DNA of 64,000 bases, taken from contig NZ_OY762614.1 of assembly GCF_963666145.1 (NCBI RefSeq), forward strand, positions 4,268,501-4,332,500, written 5' to 3'. Below, in pieces: positions 17,173 to 26,460 of this stretch (positions are counted from its first letter, which is position 1; every line of letters starts with the position of its first letter). The notes beneath the pieces were generated by a model. It was not told the origin of the DNA, did not search any database, and was given only the letters and a program-made list of their open reading frames with translations. The DNA comes from an uncultured Desulfobacter sp. (GTDB taxonomy: Bacteria > Desulfobacterota > Desulfobacteria > Desulfobacterales > Desulfobacteraceae). The position numbers were made by a program, and so were the translations under genes.

Positions 17173-18198
17173 ATGATTTTAATGAAAAAAAGCGTTGTGT
17201 TGATGCCTTTGCTCTTGTCTGTGCTTGCTGTCGCGGCCGCTATTTCCATTTGTCTGGGGCGGTATCCCGTCACCTGGGGCGACACATATGACTTTTTGAG
17301 CGCCGTATTGTCCGGCCAGAACCTGGCCGACAGTCGACATCTTCAGATTATGAGGAATTTGTTTATTGATATCCGCTTGCCCCGCATTGTGGCCGCCATG
17401 CTGGTGGGGTCCTCGTTGTCGGTGTCAGGCGCGGCCTTTCAATCTATGTTTATCAATCCGCTGGTCTCACCGGGCCTTTTGGGTGTATTGGCCGGCGCTT
17501 CGTTCGGGGCGGCCCTTGGCATGGTGGTGGCCCATTCCTGGTTTGCCGTGCAGGTCAGTTCCGTGACATGCGGATTGATTGCCGTTTGTGCCGCCATGGG
17601 TATGGCTGCCCTGTATCGTGGAGATCGGCTGTTGATGCTGATTTTGGGCGGCGTGATCAGCAGCGCCCTGTTTACGTCCCTTTTGTCCGTGGTGAAATAC
17701 TTGGCCGATCCCTATAACCAGCTTCCTGCAATCGTTTACTGGCTTATGGGCGGCTTTTCAACGGTGGATGCAAAAACCGTCTGGGCTGTATGTATTCCCA
17801 TGGTATTGGGTGTTGCTGTTTTAATTTCTCTTTCAAATTACCTGAACATCCTGAGTATGGGTGATGAAGAGGCGCGTTGCCTGGGGGTAAATGTGCGGTT
17901 GATTCGAACGATGATGATCCTGCCGGCCACATTGATCAGCGCTTTGACCGTGGCACTGGGCGGCATGATCGGCTGGGTGGGGCTGGTGATTCCACATATC
18001 GCACGCATGCTTGTGGGACCGGACAACCGCAAATTGTTACCAGCTTCGGCTGTAATCGGTGCCGTTTATCTGCTGGTGGTGGATGACATCTCACGGCTTG
18101 CATTCACCGTGGAAATTCCCATCGGTATCCTGACCTCCCTGGTGGGGATTCCCTTTTTCGCCCTTATTCTGGCAAAATCAAGGAAAGGTTGGAGCTAA
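17173..18198 (+). CDS. FecCD-family ABC transporter permease
   Basis: 341 residues with about ten hydrophobic helices. Family motifs: LRLPRIVAAMLVGSSLSVSG-like (IRLPRIVAAMLVGSSLSVSGA), FINPLVSPGLLGVLAGASFGA, and the cytoplasmic coupling region GWVGLVIPHIARMLVGPDNRKLLPAS. Imports an iron-siderophore, cobalamin, heme or similar complex. Its stop TAA overlaps the start of the ATPase gene by one base (TAATG). Confidence 0.92.
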   Translation: MILMKKSVVLMPLLLSVLAVAAAISICLGRYPVTWGDTYDFLSAVLSGQNLADSRHLQIMRNLFIDIRLPRIVAAMLVGSSLSVSGAAFQSMFINPLVSPGLLGVLAGASFGAALGMVVAHSWFAVQVSSVTCGLIAVCAAMGMAALYRGDRLLMLILGGVISSALFTSLLSVVKYLADPYNQLPAIVYWLMGGFSTVDAKTVWAVCIPMVLGVAVLISLSNYLNILSMGDEEARCLGVNVRLIRTMMILPATLISALTVALGGMIGWVGLVIPHIARMLVGPDNRKLLPASAVIGAVYLLVVDDISRLAFTVEIPIGILTSLVGIPFFALILAKSRKGWS

Positions 18199-19043
18199 TG
18201 AGTTTTATTTGCATGGATCATGTGACCTATGGATATGGTGACACGCCGGTTTTAAACGACGTCAGCCTGACTTTGGGGAGAGGTGAAGTCGTCTCCCTGC
18301 TCGGTCCCAACGGCAGCGGCAAAACCACGCTTTTGAAAGTGTTGCTGGGGCTTTGCCGTCCCCAGAACGGAGAGGTGCGCCTGGAAGGTTGCCCTGTCCG
18401 GGACATCAACGCCAAAGCCCTTGCCAGACGGATTGCCTATGTGCCCCAGACCCACAAGATGTCCTTTGCCTATCGGGTAATTGATGTGGTGCTCATGGGC
18501 CGAATGCCCCACAAACCCTTTTTTTTCCGGTATTCAAAGCAGGATGAGAAAGAGGCTGTTAACGCTCTGGAACAGCTATCCATCGGTCATCTTAAGGATC
18601 GCCCCTATACCGAGGTGAGCGGCGGGGAGCGCCAGATGACCCTGATCGCTCGGGCCCTTGCCCAGGGGGCGGATATCCTTGTGATGGATGAACCGGTAAC
18701 CGGACTGGATTACGGCAATCAGATCCGCCTGCTTGCCCAGATCGCCGCGCTGGCGGACGACGGCTACACCTTTATTAAAACCACCCATTTCCCCGAACAT
18801 GCGGTCTGGATATCGGACCGGGTGGTCATGCTCAAAGAGGGGCGGATACTGGCAAACGGCAATGCCGCTGAGGTCGTCAATGAAAAGAATCTGTATCGCA
18901 TTTACAATACGGATATCGGCATGGCGGATCTTGATGAAGGCCTCAGGGTCTGTGTGCCCCGGAGTATGCTGGATTATGTCAATAAAGGCAGACCCATAGG
19001 CGCGTTTAATCGCTTTTCAAACCAATTAAGACAAGTTGTTTAA
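18198..19043 (+). CDS. FecE/BtuD-type ABC transporter ATPase
   Basis: 281 residues. Walker A SLLGPNGSGKTTLLK, Q-loop YVPQTHK, signature EVSGGERQMTLIARALAQ, Walker B ILVMDEPVTGLD, H-loop TTHFPEHA. Start ATG 18198 follows GGAG by three bases and overlaps the permease stop. A region of about 30 residues after the Walker B domain (VPRSMLDYVNKGRPIGAFNRF) extends the usual C-terminus. Forms the importer with the preceding permease and the following binding protein. Confidence 0.93.
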   Translation: MSFICMDHVTYGYGDTPVLNDVSLTLGRGEVVSLLGPNGSGKTTLLKVLLGLCRPQNGEVRLEGCPVRDINAKALARRIAYVPQTHKMSFAYRVIDVVLMGRMPHKPFFFRYSKQDEKEAVNALEQLSIGHLKDRPYTEVSGGERQMTLIARALAQGADILVMDEPVTGLDYGNQIRLLAQIAALADDGYTFIKTTHFPEHAVWISDRVVMLKEGRILANGNAAEVVNEKNLYRIYNTDIGMADLDEGLRVCVPRSMLDYVNKGRPIGAFNRFSNQLRQVV

Positions 19044-19069
19044 TCTGCTGATTTTACACAGGGAATGAT

Positions 19070-20110
19070 ATGAAATTACGTACAAAATTGAAGGTGATTT
19101 TCGTCGCAACGGTTGCCTTTGTCTGGGCCTGTGGGATTTCCCACGCACGGCAGGTTACGGATATGCATGGCCGAGCAGTTCAAGTGCCTGATGAGATCCA
19201 CTCCGTATACGGCACAAGCCCTCCCGTCACCTATATGCTTTATGCCCTTGCCCCGGAATTGATTGCCGGGCTTAATTTCCCCTGCAGGGAAAATGAGAAA
19301 CATTATCTGCCGCCCCGTTTGCAGACCCTTCCGGTGGTCGGCGGATGGTTTGGCCAGGGACGGACGCCAAATTTGGAAACATTGATGCAGGTCAATCCGG
19401 ACGTTGTTCTGGCCTGGTATATGAAAGATTCTTCTGTCAGTCGTAAAACAGAAGAGATGCTGATCCCCATGGGGTTCAGGCTGGTTTATATCACTTTGAA
19501 CCGCCTGGAAGACTACCCGCAAACGTTCCGGTTTCTCGGCCGCTTGCTCCACCGTGAAAACCGGGCAGCGGCACTTGCCGACTATGCTCAACAGACGTTA
19601 GATAACATCAAAGCCGTACGTGATGCCATACCGGAATTCGATAAGAGATCTGTTTACTATGCCGAAGGCATGGATGGCTTGAGTACGGAGTGTGACACCT
19701 CTGTCCATGCTGAGCTTTTTGCACTATGTGGTGGTAAAAATGTTCACATCTGTCCTTCCCGGACCATTTATGGCCTGGAAAAGGTTTCTATAGAACAGGT
19801 AATGCGGTACGCACCGGATGTGATCGTCTCTTACGAACACGGGTTTTATGACACAATATTTCACGACCCGCGATGGCAGAATATTCCTGCGGTCCAAAAT
19901 CACCGGGTTTACCAGATTCCAAATTCTGCCTTTAACTGGTTTGATCGCCCCCCGTCCTTCATGCGGTTTATGGGGGCCAGATGGTTGCTCAACAAATTAT
20001 ATCCTGAAAAATATGATGTGGATATCGTGGATGAAACCCGCCGGTTTTACGGCCTTTTTTTAAATGTCGACCTGGATCAAAACGCAGCGAAGGACATTAT
20101 CGAACCATGA
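19070..20110 (+). CDS. periplasmic metal-complex-binding protein (BtuF/FecB family)
   Basis: 346 residues with a signal peptide (MKLRTKLKVIFVATVAFVWACGISHA) and the two-lobed Peripla_BP_2 pattern: RQVTDMHGRAVQVPDEIHSVYGTSPPV, LETLMQVNPDVVLAWY, and YAPDVIVSYEHGFYD near residue 245. A long helix between the lobes is typical of the group. Delivers ligand to the FecCD permease. Ligand could be a metallophore, corrinoid or heme; nothing distinguishes these. Confidence 0.88.
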   Translation: MKLRTKLKVIFVATVAFVWACGISHARQVTDMHGRAVQVPDEIHSVYGTSPPVTYMLYALAPELIAGLNFPCRENEKHYLPPRLQTLPVVGGWFGQGRTPNLETLMQVNPDVVLAWYMKDSSVSRKTEEMLIPMGFRLVYITLNRLEDYPQTFRFLGRLLHRENRAAALADYAQQTLDNIKAVRDAIPEFDKRSVYYAEGMDGLSTECDTSVHAELFALCGGKNVHICPSRTIYGLEKVSIEQVMRYAPDVIVSYEHGFYDTIFHDPRWQNIPAVQNHRVYQIPNSAFNWFDRPPSFMRFMGARWLLNKLYPEKYDVDIVDETRRFYGLFLNVDLDQNAAKDIIEP

Positions 20111-20207
20111 CGGACGGCCCGGATGGTGGAAACTTATGGTTCAGTTTGAAATGAATTTTTAACCCCAACCCCGGCCCTGCCGGAACTTTTAGAGACAAGG
20201 TAGAGAA

Positions 20208-22496
20208 ATGATGGAAAATATTACGCTTCGGTTGATAAAGCGCGTGATTTTGATTTTAGTGGTGATTGTGATGATTCCTGTTGATTGTTTTTCTGAAGAA
20301 GACCAAGGCGAAGAGAAAGAGGCGATCATTTATCAACTTCCCCAGACCGTTGTAACGGGCACATTTGAAGAACAGGATTTTATAGGTCCGCTGTTTACCG
20401 AGACCACTACAAAAACAAAGGTGACGGAAACGGGGATCAATGCGTTGGGCCCGTCTTCCACCATGTCTGTTCAAAAAGCCATAAGCCTTATCCCGTCGGT
20501 GAACCAACAAAGTGTGGATCCCAGCGGCCTTGCCGATATCAGCAACTACCATGAATCCTTTAGATTCAGAGGGGTGGAAGCCACCGGAGGCGGAAATCCT
20601 GCCACCCCTGTCAATGTGGAGGGCGTTCCCGTGAGCGGCAGACCCGGGGGCGGCGTAACCATATATGACATGGAAAATTTTGATACCATATCCATTTATA
20701 AAGGTGGCTTGCCGGCCGACCAGGGGTTTGGCCTGACAAATATCGGCGGAAAAATCGACATGGAAGTAAAACGGCCGTTTGATGAATTTGGATTCAAACT
20801 TAAACAAGTGCTGGGCAGCCAGGATTTCAGCAGGACGTTTCTTCGCCTCGATACGGGTAAATTTTCCACTGAAACCAAAGGTTTTATTTCATATTCCAAC
20901 ACCTTTGGGGATAAATGGAAAGGCGAAGGGGATAGTGACCGGGAAAACGCAATGGTCGGTCTGTCGCAGACAATCGGCAGCAAACTTAAAATAGAGGCGT
21001 TTTCAATCTATAATAATTCCGATGTAAATACCTACAGAACCCTGAGTTATACACAGGCAAGTTCTTTAAACGACAATTATGATTTTGATTTTACCAATGA
21101 TAAAAACGACTATTTTTATTACGGGTATAACCAGGCGGAGTTTGAGGATTATAACGTTTTCGGCAAAGTTGAATATCGTTTTGATGATGATTCCAAGTTG
21201 CTGTTCAAGCCATTCTACTGGAGTGACCAGGGCAGTTACATGGAAACAATCACAATGCAAAACGGCAATAACCGCATCAGAGAATGGGATATTGACCATG
21301 ACATGAGCGGGTTTTTAAGCCAGTATTCGACCCGGATACAATCCGTTGACCTGACCATGGGGCTTTTTCATCTTGAGCAGGAAAGGCCGGGACCGCCTAC
21401 GTCATGGAAATTGTATAAAGTGTCGTCAGGTGAACTTGTATTCGACAAATGGCAAGCCCTGTCCGACAGCTCCAAGCACCGCCAGAACACCCCTTTTATT
21501 TCGGGCAAATACGCCAAAGGACGTTTTACACTCCAGGGCGGCGTAAAATATCTCAGATATACCATGCCCTCCATAACAACCTATGATACAACCGGCATCG
21601 GCGATGTCAGTTATGAAACAGCGATTGCCACGGCCACATCCATTGATGCGGATGCCTGCGCGGATTCAAAAGATTTCAACAAGCTGCTTCCCAACCTGGG
21701 GGTCAATTACAAGATCAATGAGGATCTTAGCACCTATGTCTCCTATGGCAGAAACTACGGCATAAGTGTAAGTCTTTACCCCTATTTTATTTCCCAGAAA
21801 CAAGCCTTTTACGCAAAAGGCATTACCCTGCAGGATCTATGGGATAAACAGGAACTTGAAATTGTAGATAATTTTGACATTGGCTTAAGATACATTACAG
21901 ACAAATTCTATGTGGTGCCCACGCTCTATTACGCCCGTCACAAAAATAAAGCCGCAACCTACTACGACTCCTCCCTTGGCGTTTCATATCCATGCACCAA
22001 TGCCGAGGCTGATGCATACGGATTTGAATTGGAGGCTGGGGCATTGGTCTCCCAAAATTTATCCCTTTACGGATCTTTTTCCTATAACCGGTTCTTTTTT
22101 ACACAAGATATCTATAACAGTGACGGATCTGTCAATGCCGTTGACGGGGAGCAGGTCCCCGATGCCCCGGAATTTTTATGCAAGGCAATTGCAAGCTACC
22201 GCCTGGGTAAATTTGTTCTTTCACCGATTGTTAAATACACATCCAAAAGATACGGGGATATTGAACACGATGAGAAAATTGACGGGGCCGTGATATTTGA
22301 CTTTGATTTGACCTATAAGGTGGGTGCTGTTCCCAAGATGAAAATCAAAAATCTTGATTTTTCTTTGACGGTCAATAATATCTTTGACAAGGAATATGTC
22401 AGTATAATCAACACCACCGATTACAAAACACTGGGTTCGACCTATCAAACCGGGGCACCGTTCACGGTTTATGCGTCGGCTTGTGTTACGTTCTAA
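20208..22496 (+). CDS. TonB-dependent outer-membrane receptor 2
   Basis: 762 residues. Signal peptide (about 1-29, ending VDCFSEE), TonB-box region YQLPQTVVTGTFEEQDF, a plug with SFRFRGVEATGGGNPATPVNVEGVPVSG and YKGGLPADQGFGLTNIGGKIDM, then a 22-strand type barrel ending in FTVYASACVTF. The plug is glycine-rich and the long loops are acidic and aromatic. Last gene of the cluster, 97 bases after the binding-protein gene. A second receptor suggests either two ligand forms or a separate function. Confidence 0.9.
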   Translation: MMENITLRLIKRVILILVVIVMIPVDCFSEEDQGEEKEAIIYQLPQTVVTGTFEEQDFIGPLFTETTTKTKVTETGINALGPSSTMSVQKAISLIPSVNQQSVDPSGLADISNYHESFRFRGVEATGGGNPATPVNVEGVPVSGRPGGGVTIYDMENFDTISIYKGGLPADQGFGLTNIGGKIDMEVKRPFDEFGFKLKQVLGSQDFSRTFLRLDTGKFSTETKGFISYSNTFGDKWKGEGDSDRENAMVGLSQTIGSKLKIEAFSIYNNSDVNTYRTLSYTQASSLNDNYDFDFTNDKNDYFYYGYNQAEFEDYNVFGKVEYRFDDDSKLLFKPFYWSDQGSYMETITMQNGNNRIREWDIDHDMSGFLSQYSTRIQSVDLTMGLFHLEQERPGPPTSWKLYKVSSGELVFDKWQALSDSSKHRQNTPFISGKYAKGRFTLQGGVKYLRYTMPSITTYDTTGIGDVSYETAIATATSIDADACADSKDFNKLLPNLGVNYKINEDLSTYVSYGRNYGISVSLYPYFISQKQAFYAKGITLQDLWDKQELEIVDNFDIGLRYITDKFYVVPTLYYARHKNKAATYYDSSLGVSYPCTNAEADAYGFELEAGALVSQNLSLYGSFSYNRFFFTQDIYNSDGSVNAVDGEQVPDAPEFLCKAIASYRLGKFVLSPIVKYTSKRYGDIEHDEKIDGAVIFDFDLTYKVGAVPKMKIKNLDFSLTVNNIFDKEYVSIINTTDYKTLGSTYQTGAPFTVYASACVTF

Positions 22497-22585
22497 CGGC
22501 CATGGGCCGGCCGGGTCCATCAACGCAAGTGATCATAAGACTACCGGCCCTCATTTTATCGGTCTTCATTTTACCGGTATTCATT

Positions 22586-22860
22586 TTAAAATTTGACAAG
22601 TTTGTTCCTTCCGCCCTCTTTGGCCTGATAGAGGTCAACATCAGCTCTTTTAAGTGCCGGCTCAAGGTTTTTTTCGGCCGGCACATCCACCTCGCTGGCG
22701 CCGATACTGACCGTAAATTGCAGTTGTCCGCCGGCTTCGATTTTAACGACGAACTCTTCGATGTGTTGCCTGATTTTTTCGCCGAGGGTGCAGGCGCCGC
22801 TAATTCGCGTATTCGGGAGCACCAAAACAAATTCCTCATTTTGAAAATAGAAAAAAAATG
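22586..22860 (-). pseudogene. GGDEF domain remnant (diguanylate cyclase C-terminal end)
   Basis: The minus strand encodes QNEEFVLVLPNTRISG, then FTVSIGASEVD and RADVDLYQAKEGGRNKLVKF, i.e. the second half of a GGDEF domain with its terminal conserved motifs. The signature itself reads QNEEF instead of GGEEF, and upstream the frame turns into unrelated residues (VSTFFFYFQ) with no N-terminal half, so no functional cyclase is left. Just downstream of the stop, three near-copies of a 15-base unit (TTCATTTTACCGGT-like, 22551-22590) are seen. Nothing else is recognised in 22497-23005. Confidence 0.7.
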
Positions 22861-23005
22861 TGGATACGAATCCAATGCGTTCGGATTTCAGTTTTAATCA
22901 CTTGAAAATGAGCCCAGATGGGGTATAGTCCTGTCCTACTTGGATATAAGAATATTAATTTTACAGGCTGTTTCCAAAATTTAAGAAAATAAAAGGCGTG
23001 ATTTT

Positions 23006-24154
23006 ATGGATTTTAACCCCTGTATGAAACACCAGGTGGTCAGAAAAACGGTGCGGGAGTTTGCTGAAAATGAGATCGGACCCCATGCCGCAAGCCTGGA
23101 CAGGGAAGGGCGCTTCCCCACTGAAATTATCGAAAAGATGGGACCTTTAAATTACTTTGGCCTCCAGGTGCCGCCCGCTTTAGGCGGTGCCGGTCTTGAT
23201 ACCATTTCCTATGCCATTGTGATCGAAGAGTTATCCCGGGTGTGTGCGGCCCTTGGGCTGTGTGTCTCGGTTCACAACAGCGTGGGGATCTATCCCATTT
23301 TAAGATTTGGCACCAGGGAACAGATCGCCCGCTTTGTCCCGGACATGGCTGCCGGTAAACATATCGGTGCATTCTGCCTGACCGAAGCCAATGCCGGTTC
23401 CGATGCCGGCGGGGTGGAGACCACGGCCACAAAGACAGAGGACGGCTATACCATCAACGGTACCAAAATTTTTGTCACCAACGGCGGCGTTTGTGACGTG
23501 GTGCTGGTATTTGCCGTGAACGCCGGTCAACAGGGACCGTCCCGGCCCAATGTTTTTATTGTGGACAAGACCTGTTCGGGATTCAGTGTGGGAGAAATAG
23601 AGGATCTGTGCGGCATGAGGGCAAATCCGGTGTCATCCCTGTTTTTTGAGGACTGCCGTATCCCGGAAACCAATCTTTTAGGTAAACCGGGCCAGGGGCT
23701 TAAAATCGGTTTGACCGCCCTGGACACCGGCCGCATCGGCATTGCGGCCCAGGCCCTGGGTATCGCCCAGGCAGCCTTTGAAGCGGCCTTGAGTTACGCC
23801 AAGGAGCGCCGTCAGTTCAACAGCGCATTGACAAAATTTCAAACCATCCAGAATTATCTGGCAGATATGGCCACGTCCATTGAATCGTCTCGCCTGCTTT
23901 TGTACCGGGCGGCGGCGGCCAAGGATAAGGGCGGCGATTTCGGGGCCCAGGCCGCCATGGCCAAACTCTCCTGCAGTGAAACCGCACGCACGGTCACGGA
24001 TCTGGCCGTCCAGATCCACGGGGGGTATGGATACTCCAGGGAATATGATGTGGAACGGTATTTCAGGGAAGCCAAGGTGACCCAGATTTACGAAGGCACC
24101 AGTGAAGTGCAGAAGATGGTCATCGCAAGACATCTGATTACCAGGCCCAGTTAA
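23006..24154 (+). CDS. acyl-CoA dehydrogenase
   Basis: FAD enzyme that introduces the alpha-beta double bond into an acyl-CoA, passing electrons to EtfBA encoded directly downstream. 382 residues, standard for short-chain enzymes. Family signatures: GAFCLTEANAGSDAGGVETTA (about 118-138), the QIHGGYGYSREYDVERYFREAK region and IYEGTSEVQKMVIARHL, whose Glu is the catalytic base. Resembles butyryl-CoA dehydrogenases. Gene spacing to etfB is 16 bases. Confidence 0.95.
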   Translation: MDFNPCMKHQVVRKTVREFAENEIGPHAASLDREGRFPTEIIEKMGPLNYFGLQVPPALGGAGLDTISYAIVIEELSRVCAALGLCVSVHNSVGIYPILRFGTREQIARFVPDMAAGKHIGAFCLTEANAGSDAGGVETTATKTEDGYTINGTKIFVTNGGVCDVVLVFAVNAGQQGPSRPNVFIVDKTCSGFSVGEIEDLCGMRANPVSSLFFEDCRIPETNLLGKPGQGLKIGLTALDTGRIGIAAQALGIAQAAFEAALSYAKERRQFNSALTKFQTIQNYLADMATSIESSRLLLYRAAAAKDKGGDFGAQAAMAKLSCSETARTVTDLAVQIHGGYGYSREYDVERYFREAKVTQIYEGTSEVQKMVIARHLITRPS

Positions 24155-24170
24155 GGAAGAAAACAAAGAG

Positions 24171-25016
24171 ATGGAAAATAACACACTTGATATCATAGTA
24201 TGCATCAAACAGGTGCCCATGGTGTCCGAACTGCCCTGGAATTCCAAAACCGGCACCCTGAAACGCGAACTTGCCCAGGGTATGATGGACCCCGCCTCCC
24301 GCCTTGCTTTGGAAGCGGCGCTGCGCCTGAAAAAAGCAGGGCAGACCGATGGGCGCACTATCCAGGTGATCGCACTGACCATGGGACCGCCCATGGCCGA
24401 AGAGGTGCTGCACCAGGCAGTGTCTCTGGGCGCAGACCGGGGTGTACTGCTCACGGACCGGAAAATGGCCGGGGCCGATACCAATCTCACCTCTTTTATT
24501 CTGGGCCGCTATATAAAAATGTTTAAACCGGATACCGGTCTTGTGCTGTGCGGTGCCCAGACCAGTGACAGTGAAACGGCCCAGGTGGGTCCCCAGCTGG
24601 CCTGTGAACTGGATTTTCCGGCCATCGGCTGGGCATCGGATATTCAGCTGGCCCAGAAAACGGTTGTGGTCACCCGGCTGGTGGATGATTTTATGGAGAC
24701 CCTGGAGATGGATCTGCCGGGCCTTGTGACCATAGACCAGGGCGCGTTCGTCCCCCGCTATGCAGGGCTTGCCGGTGTGGCCCAGGCCTTTGCCGCGCCC
24801 CAAATTGAGGTTGTGGATGCCGATCGCCTGGAACTGGACAACGATTTTAATGCCCTGAAAGATTCGCCCACCCGTATTCTGGATGTGTTTTCCCCTGCCA
24901 CCCAAAAGGAGAGCCGGGTGCTCAAAGGGGCTGCGAAAACCGTTGTGGACCAGCTGTTCACCGATTATGGAAAAGTGATCAGTTCGGCCATGGGCAAAGA
25001 TTTGAAAAAGAAATGA
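24171..25016 (+). CDS. etfB: electron transfer flavoprotein beta subunit
   Basis: 281 residues. Starts with DIIVCIKQVPMVSELPWN; contains VIALTMGPPMAEEVLHQAVSLGADRGVLLTDR and LVLCGAQTSDSETAQVGPQLAC, the AMP/FAD-binding features of EtfB. Accepts electrons from the acyl-CoA dehydrogenase. Ends four bases into the ATGA that precedes the etfA ribosome site. Length and the conserved Asp-containing loop do not by themselves show whether it is a bifurcating type. Confidence 0.94.
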   Translation: MENNTLDIIVCIKQVPMVSELPWNSKTGTLKRELAQGMMDPASRLALEAALRLKKAGQTDGRTIQVIALTMGPPMAEEVLHQAVSLGADRGVLLTDRKMAGADTNLTSFILGRYIKMFKPDTGLVLCGAQTSDSETAQVGPQLACELDFPAIGWASDIQLAQKTVVVTRLVDDFMETLEMDLPGLVTIDQGAFVPRYAGLAGVAQAFAAPQIEVVDADRLELDNDFNALKDSPTRILDVFSPATQKESRVLKGAAKTVVDQLFTDYGKVISSAMGKDLKKK

Positions 25017-25024
25017 GAGGCCAC

Positions 25025-26032
25025 ATGTCAAAAAAATCAACCGGCAAAGATATCTGGGTCCTTGGGGATTATCGCAACTATTTTAAAAACCGGGTCACGC
25101 TCCAGATCCTTGCCAGGGCCAGGGCCCTTGCCGAAAAGACGGGCGGACAGGTGTGCGGGGTGGTGTTTGGCCATGATGTGGCCGGATATGCCGGCGAATA
25201 TATCGCCCATGGCGCGGACCGGGTGTATGTGATTGATCATCCAAGGCTTAAATCCTATGGTATCGAAACGTTTACCAATCTGTTGATCCGGCTGGCCCGG
25301 GAGATGACTCCGGACATTATTTTGATCGGGGCCACCCGGTTCGGACAGGAAGTGGCACCCCGGGTGGCAAAGATGCTGGACACAGGTCTCACGGCTGACT
25401 GTATTGATCTTGAAATCGACGATGAGAACTGGCTTGTCCAGGTTGCCCCTTCCTTTGGGGGCAACCTCATTGCGCGGATACTTACGCCCAATGCGCGTCC
25501 ACAGATGGCAACCGTGCGGCCCGGCACCTTCCAGGAACTACCCCATGATGATAAGGCCCGGGGCGAAGTGGTTGCCTTTGATTTTCCCGAAGATCTGCCC
25601 GTTGAGCGGGTTCGATGCACCCATTCGGAATACCGGCCTGCCAAAGCCATGGGCATTGAAAAGGCGGATATTGTGATCACCGGGGGCAGGGGGATGGGCT
25701 CCAAGGGTAAGTTTAAAAAATTATTCGACCTTGCAAGCCTGCTCAATGCCGAGGTCGGGGCCACCCGGCCTGTTGTCCATGCCGGGTGGGTGGACCACGA
25801 GGCCCTCGTGGGACAGGCCGGTAAGCATATCCGGCCCAAGGTGCTCTTCTCCTTTGGTATATCCGGGGCCATCCAGCACACGGCTGCGCTGATGGATGCC
25901 GATTTTATTGTAGCGGTGAATAAAAATCCCGATGCCATGATGATGAAACTTGCGGATGTGGCCATTGTAGCCGATGCCAACCAGGTCTGTTCAGGGATTA
26001 TCCGGGCGTTGAAAGAGAAGATCCGGGATTGA
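25025..26032 (+). CDS. etfA: electron transfer flavoprotein alpha subunit
   Basis: 335 residues. N-terminal DIWVLGDYRNYFKNRVTLQILARARALAEKTGG and, in the C-terminal domain, the FAD-binding signature VLFSFGISGAIQHTAALMDADFIVAVNKNPDAMMMKLADVAIVAD. Start placed at ATG 25025 because GAGAGG lies four bases ahead of it; the ATG at 25013, four codons earlier, would overlap the etfB stop. Forms the ETF heterodimer; no ETF:quinone oxidoreductase is in the window. Confidence 0.94.
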   Translation: MSKKSTGKDIWVLGDYRNYFKNRVTLQILARARALAEKTGGQVCGVVFGHDVAGYAGEYIAHGADRVYVIDHPRLKSYGIETFTNLLIRLAREMTPDIILIGATRFGQEVAPRVAKMLDTGLTADCIDLEIDDENWLVQVAPSFGGNLIARILTPNARPQMATVRPGTFQELPHDDKARGEVVAFDFPEDLPVERVRCTHSEYRPAKAMGIEKADIVITGGRGMGSKGKFKKLFDLASLLNAEVGATRPVVHAGWVDHEALVGQAGKHIRPKVLFSFGISGAIQHTAALMDADFIVAVNKNPDAMMMKLADVAIVADANQVCSGIIRALKEKIRD

Positions 26033-26051
26033 TACTTTTGAGAATATTGTC

Positions 26052-26079
26052 TTGAATCATAGAAGATATAGCTTATACT
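26052..26079 (+). promoter_or_regulatory. possible sigma-70 promoter of the HesB-like gene
   Basis: TTGAAT and TATACT with a 16-base spacer, about 70 bases upstream of the ATG at 26148. Confidence 0.45.
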
Positions 26080-26147
26080 AATAATATGGATGTCTATAAA
26101 CCGGTATTCCGTAGAAATGACAACAACACATGCAAGGAGATATTTGA

Positions 26148-26459
26148 ATGATAAATGTAACCAAACCTGCCCAGGAGCAGGTCAGACAATATTTTGAAGG
26201 CAAGGAACTTTCCCCCATCAGGATTTTTCTCAACAGCGCCGGATGCGGCGGACCAAGTCTTGCCATGGCCCTGGACGAGAAAAAGGATACCGATGCCGTG
26301 TTCACCTTTGATGGTGTGGAGTACATTATGGATAAGGATCTGCTGGAAAAAGCAAGTCCGGTGGACGTTGATTTTGAAGGGACGGGCTTTCGCCTTGAAT
26401 CTAGCATTAAGCCGCCTGAGGGGTGTTCAGGGTGCGGCAGTGGAAGCTGCTGTGGCTAA
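26148..26459 (+). CDS. HesB/IscA-like protein with cysteine-rich tail
   Basis: 103 residues of the HesB/IscA fold: INVTKPAQEQVRQYFEG, then SAGCGGPSLAMALDEKKDTD (one of the conserved cysteines), FDGVEYIMDKDLLEKASPVDVDF. The C-terminus GCSGCGSGSCCG carries five cysteines in place of the usual CGCG. In related deltaproteobacterial HesB-like proteins this tail sometimes contains selenocysteine; here the codons are ordinary TGC/TGT. Probably carries or transfers an Fe-S cluster. AAGGAG precedes the start. Directly followed by the second copy of the long hairpin repeat. Confidence 0.85.
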   Translation: MINVTKPAQEQVRQYFEGKELSPIRIFLNSAGCGGPSLAMALDEKKDTDAVFTFDGVEYIMDKDLLEKASPVDVDFEGTGFRLESSIKPPEGCSGCGSGSCCG

Positions 26460-26460
26460 T

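Noticed and set aside
24138..25040. 300-codon open frame antisense to etfB
   Set aside because: Shadow of etfB; His- and Gly-rich composition typical of antisense reading.
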